Assembly (NCBI RefSeq): GCF_000747525.1
Contig: NZ_CP009278.1
Location: forward strand, 186,001 to 250,000
Direction of reading: 5' to 3'
Source: Sphingobacterium sp. ML3W
GTDB lineage: Bacteria > Bacteroidota > Bacteroidia > Sphingobacteriales > Sphingobacteriaceae
DNA length: 64,000 bases
Shown: piece after piece, positions 62,460-64,000 of the stretch
Position numbering within the stretch: the first letter of the stretch is position 1
Layout of the letters: the number at the start of each line of letters is the position of its first letter
Made by a program: the position numbers and the translations under genes
The notes under the pieces: generated by a model
Told to the model about the DNA's origin: nothing
The model's input: the letters and a program-made list of their open reading frames with translations, nothing else
The model's database searches: none

Positions 62460-63140
62460 TTACTTAAGTACTTCTTTCAATTTATTATTTAAATCTTCCC
62501 CATGTAGATTTCGAGCAATGATTTTACCTGTCGGGTCAATCAGTATATTCTGAGGGATAGATTTTACACCGTATAAAGTCCCTACATCATTCTGCCAGCG
62601 TTTTAAATCCGAAATATGTCGCCAGTGAAGTTTATCCATATGAATGGCATTAATCCATGATTTACGGTCTTTGTCGAAAGAGATTCCTAAAATCTCGAAG
62701 TTCTTATCTTTAAAAAGAGCGTAGGTTTTAACAAGGTTCGGACTTTCTACACGACAATCTGGGCACCATGAAGCCCAAAAATCAAGTAAGAGATATTTTC
62801 CTTTAAAATCTGAAAGGTTCACCAGATTACCTGAAGTATCCGGTTGTGAAAATAGAGGAGCTTGTTTTCCAATTGTGACAGCAGATAATGCTTCAAGGTA
62901 GGTTTCAAATTCCTTTCCTTCTTCAGAATTTTTCACCTTTTTTCCTAAAGTCTGATATAAACGATGTAATTCAGCATATTCTGGTGTATAACCACCTACT
63001 CTCCTCAAGTCGATCAAGGAAGAAATGGAATCGGGATTAGCTTTGACACGAGCTATATAGTCTTCTTTTGTCAAGCTTTTGGTTTGAGCAATAGCGAGTA
63101 AAGGGAGACATAAAATAAGGTATACAATTATCTTTTTCAT
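62460..63140 (-). CDS. Exported TlpA-like thioredoxin-fold protein
   Basis: The 226-residue protein has a signal peptide (ending LLAIAQ), an N-terminal helical region of about 70 residues, and a TlpA/ResA-like thioredoxin domain with the redox motif WASWCPDCR, DTSGNLVNLSDFKGKYLLLDF, and VKSIPQNILIDPTGKI. It would reduce or form disulfides in the periplasm. Its substrate is not known. The CPDC active site differs from the CxPC of many TlpA proteins. It is a single-gene unit. Confidence 0.9.
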   Translation of the reverse strand: MKKIIVYLILCLPLLAIAQTKSLTKEDYIARVKANPDSISSLIDLRRVGGYTPEYAELHRLYQTLGKKVKNSEEGKEFETYLEALSAVTIGKQAPLFSQPDTSGNLVNLSDFKGKYLLLDFWASWCPDCRVESPNLVKTYALFKDKNFEILGISFDKDRKSWINAIHMDKLHWRHISDLKRWQNDVGTLYGVKSIPQNILIDPTGKIIARNLHGEDLNNKLKEVLK

Positions 63141-63159
63141 TCTTTAGTGTATGTTTTAA

Positions 63160-63167
63160 CAAAACTA
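63160..63167 (-). promoter_or_regulatory. Candidate -7 element for the tlpA-like gene
   Basis: The minus strand reads TAGTTTTG, 19 nt before the ATG. No good -33 TTG is present. Confidence 0.35.
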
Positions 63168-63453
63168 TTTAAAATCTACCGAATTAGTCGAGTACTATTG
63201 TGTTTTTTTTATTTTTTTACATTTCTTTAAGATAAAAGCGCTGGAATATAGGATTATCCTATATGGTTGAGCGGGAGTTCTTGACCTGTACGACGTATCC
63301 TTTTATTTAGCTATAACGTGGCACTAATTTTATCCCAAAAGAAGAAGAAAAAAGAATGATTTTTTCATGCATACAGCTATAAAGTAAAGTTGGAATCCAA
63401 TCACAAGAAGTTGATTTCCTTAATAATATGCTGCATTTTTTTTCAACAAATGA

Positions 63454-63487
63454 TATAACAAACGTGTGCATTGGTATATTTGTTATA
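63454..63487. repeat. Inverted repeat upstream of nagB
   Basis: TATAACAAA (63454-63462) and TTTGTTATA (63479-63487) are exact reverse complements with a 16-nt spacer. It lies 49 nt before the -7 element of nagB, so it could be a regulator site. Confidence 0.45.
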
Positions 63488-63535
63488 AAACATTTAAAAA
63501 CTTGCAATAAATGGTGGATAAGCTACAATATTTTA

Positions 63536-63543
63536 TAAATTTG
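63536..63543 (+). promoter_or_regulatory. Candidate -7 element for nagB
   Basis: TAAATTTG fits the consensus and lies 30 nt before the ATG. Confidence 0.4.
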
Positions 63544-63573
63544 TAGTTCACCCTATCAATATTATACTCTAAT

Positions 63574-64000
63574 AATGGCTAGATTAAATTTATTGGAAGA
63601 AACACGCTTTGAAAAAGTTCCTGTAAGTGTGTATCCTGACCCAAGCACAGCTTCCAAAGTTGTAGCGGATCGTATTGCGAATATTATTCGTGCAAAGCAA
63701 GAAAACGGCGAAAAAGCAGTTTTAGGACTTGCTACTGGTGCGACACCTATTAAAGTTTACGCTGAATTGATTCGTTTACATAAAGAAGAAGGCTTAAGTT
63801 TTAAAAATGTCGTTACATTTAACTTGGATGAATATTATCCAATGCAACCAGACGCTGCACAAAGTTATGTGACTTTCATGAATAAAAATTTGTTTGATCA
63901 TGTTGATATTGAAAGAACAAATGTTAATATTCCTGATGGCACATTGGCGGTAGACATGATCAATGCAGCATGTGAAGCATATGAGCAAAAGATAACTGAT
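63574..64000 (+). CDS. nagB: Glucosamine-6-phosphate deaminase, N-terminal part
   Basis: The reading frame starts MARLNLLEETRFEKVPVSVY and runs off the window after about 142 residues. It shows LGLATGATPIKVYAELIRLH and VVTFNLDEYYPM, the NagB substrate-binding and catalytic segments, with D and E in NLDEYY. NagB turns glucosamine-6-phosphate into fructose-6-phosphate and ammonia, the final step after GlcNAc from the sialic acid route is phosphorylated and deacetylated. The N-terminal extension resembles the long Bacteroidota form that is fused to a LmbE-like deacetylase domain, but the rest is not visible. Confidence 0.88.

Larger units (their letters stand above)
63141..63573. other. Divergent spacer before nagB with two palindromes
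   Basis: The 433-nt spacer between the tlpA-like gene and nagB has a perfect ATATAGGAT-T-ATCCTATAT palindrome at 63246-63264 and an inverted repeat at 63454-63487. The promoters on both sides are listed separately. I see no gene in between. Confidence 0.55.

Overview
The window looks like chromosomal DNA of a Bacteroidota bacterium, most probably Sphingobacterium or a close relative in Sphingobacteriaceae. The signs are AT-rich DNA, almost no Shine-Dalgarno sequences, promoters of the TTG-N17-20-TAnnTTTG type, the bacillithiol enzyme BshC, an unpaired Oar-like TonB-dependent receptor, and the rpmB-rpmG-DUF4295-ftsY-rimO gene order. The genus is inferred from overall protein character; no search was run. 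I see no insertion sequence, prophage, CRISPR array or defence island.

Layout. 1-3045: the end of a DedA-family gene, a secreted CAP-domain protein, and yicC-gmk-nadD. 3139-6883 (minus): a uronate operon (AEC transporter, kduI, DUF4861 protein, kduD). 6884-7297: a divergent spacer with a perfect 52-bp G/C-rich palindrome. 7298-15875 (plus): surE, a small membrane protein, an MqnD-like synthase, secA, a SPOR protein, an M20 amidohydrolase, a degenerate thiamine-pyrophosphokinase-like protein, a GNAT acetyltransferase and a rhodanese. 16068-22945: small membrane proteins, gcvT, a beta-propeller-like protein, truC, DUF4112, SIMPL, a cold-shock protein, DUF805 and recO. 23162-28061: rpmB, rpmG, DUF4295 (53 codons), ftsY, rimO, bshC. 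28172-42812: an Oar-like receptor, gcvP, a lipoprotein amidase, a conserved 437-residue protein of unknown function, a Nudix hydrolase, a phosphosugar mutase, a lipoprotein, an enoyl-CoA hydratase and purD. 42904-42975: tRNA-Glu(UUC). 43333-44046: a pirin.

44127-54828 is the most coherent accessory region: a sialic acid catabolic operon on the minus strand. It encodes a sialidase, GH20 hexosaminidase, AGE-family epimerase, two-domain sialate O-acetylesterase, MFS transporter, NanM-like mutarotase and N-acetylneuraminate lyase, with a divergent FadR-type regulator. Together they would release, de-acetylate, import and split sialic acid and convert ManNAc to GlcNAc, as in the NanLET route of other Bacteroidota. 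An inverted pair of GTCTGTAC sites sits on the two divergent promoters and is a candidate operator. NagB, a later step, begins at 63574 and runs off the end. 54829-63140 holds xseB/xseA, a beta-lactamase-fold hydrolase with a GH3-C-like front domain, an M19 dipeptidase, DUF1294, an ECF sigma factor with a membrane partner, radA and a TlpA-like thioredoxin.

The most unusual non-coding signals are the 52-bp palindrome with a four-run G-tract, a set of housekeeping genes whose TAnnTTTG-like element ends only 3-4 nt before the start codon (possible leaderless mRNAs), palindromes at the secA and nagB promoters, and a nested hairpin between the tRNA-Glu promoter and gene.
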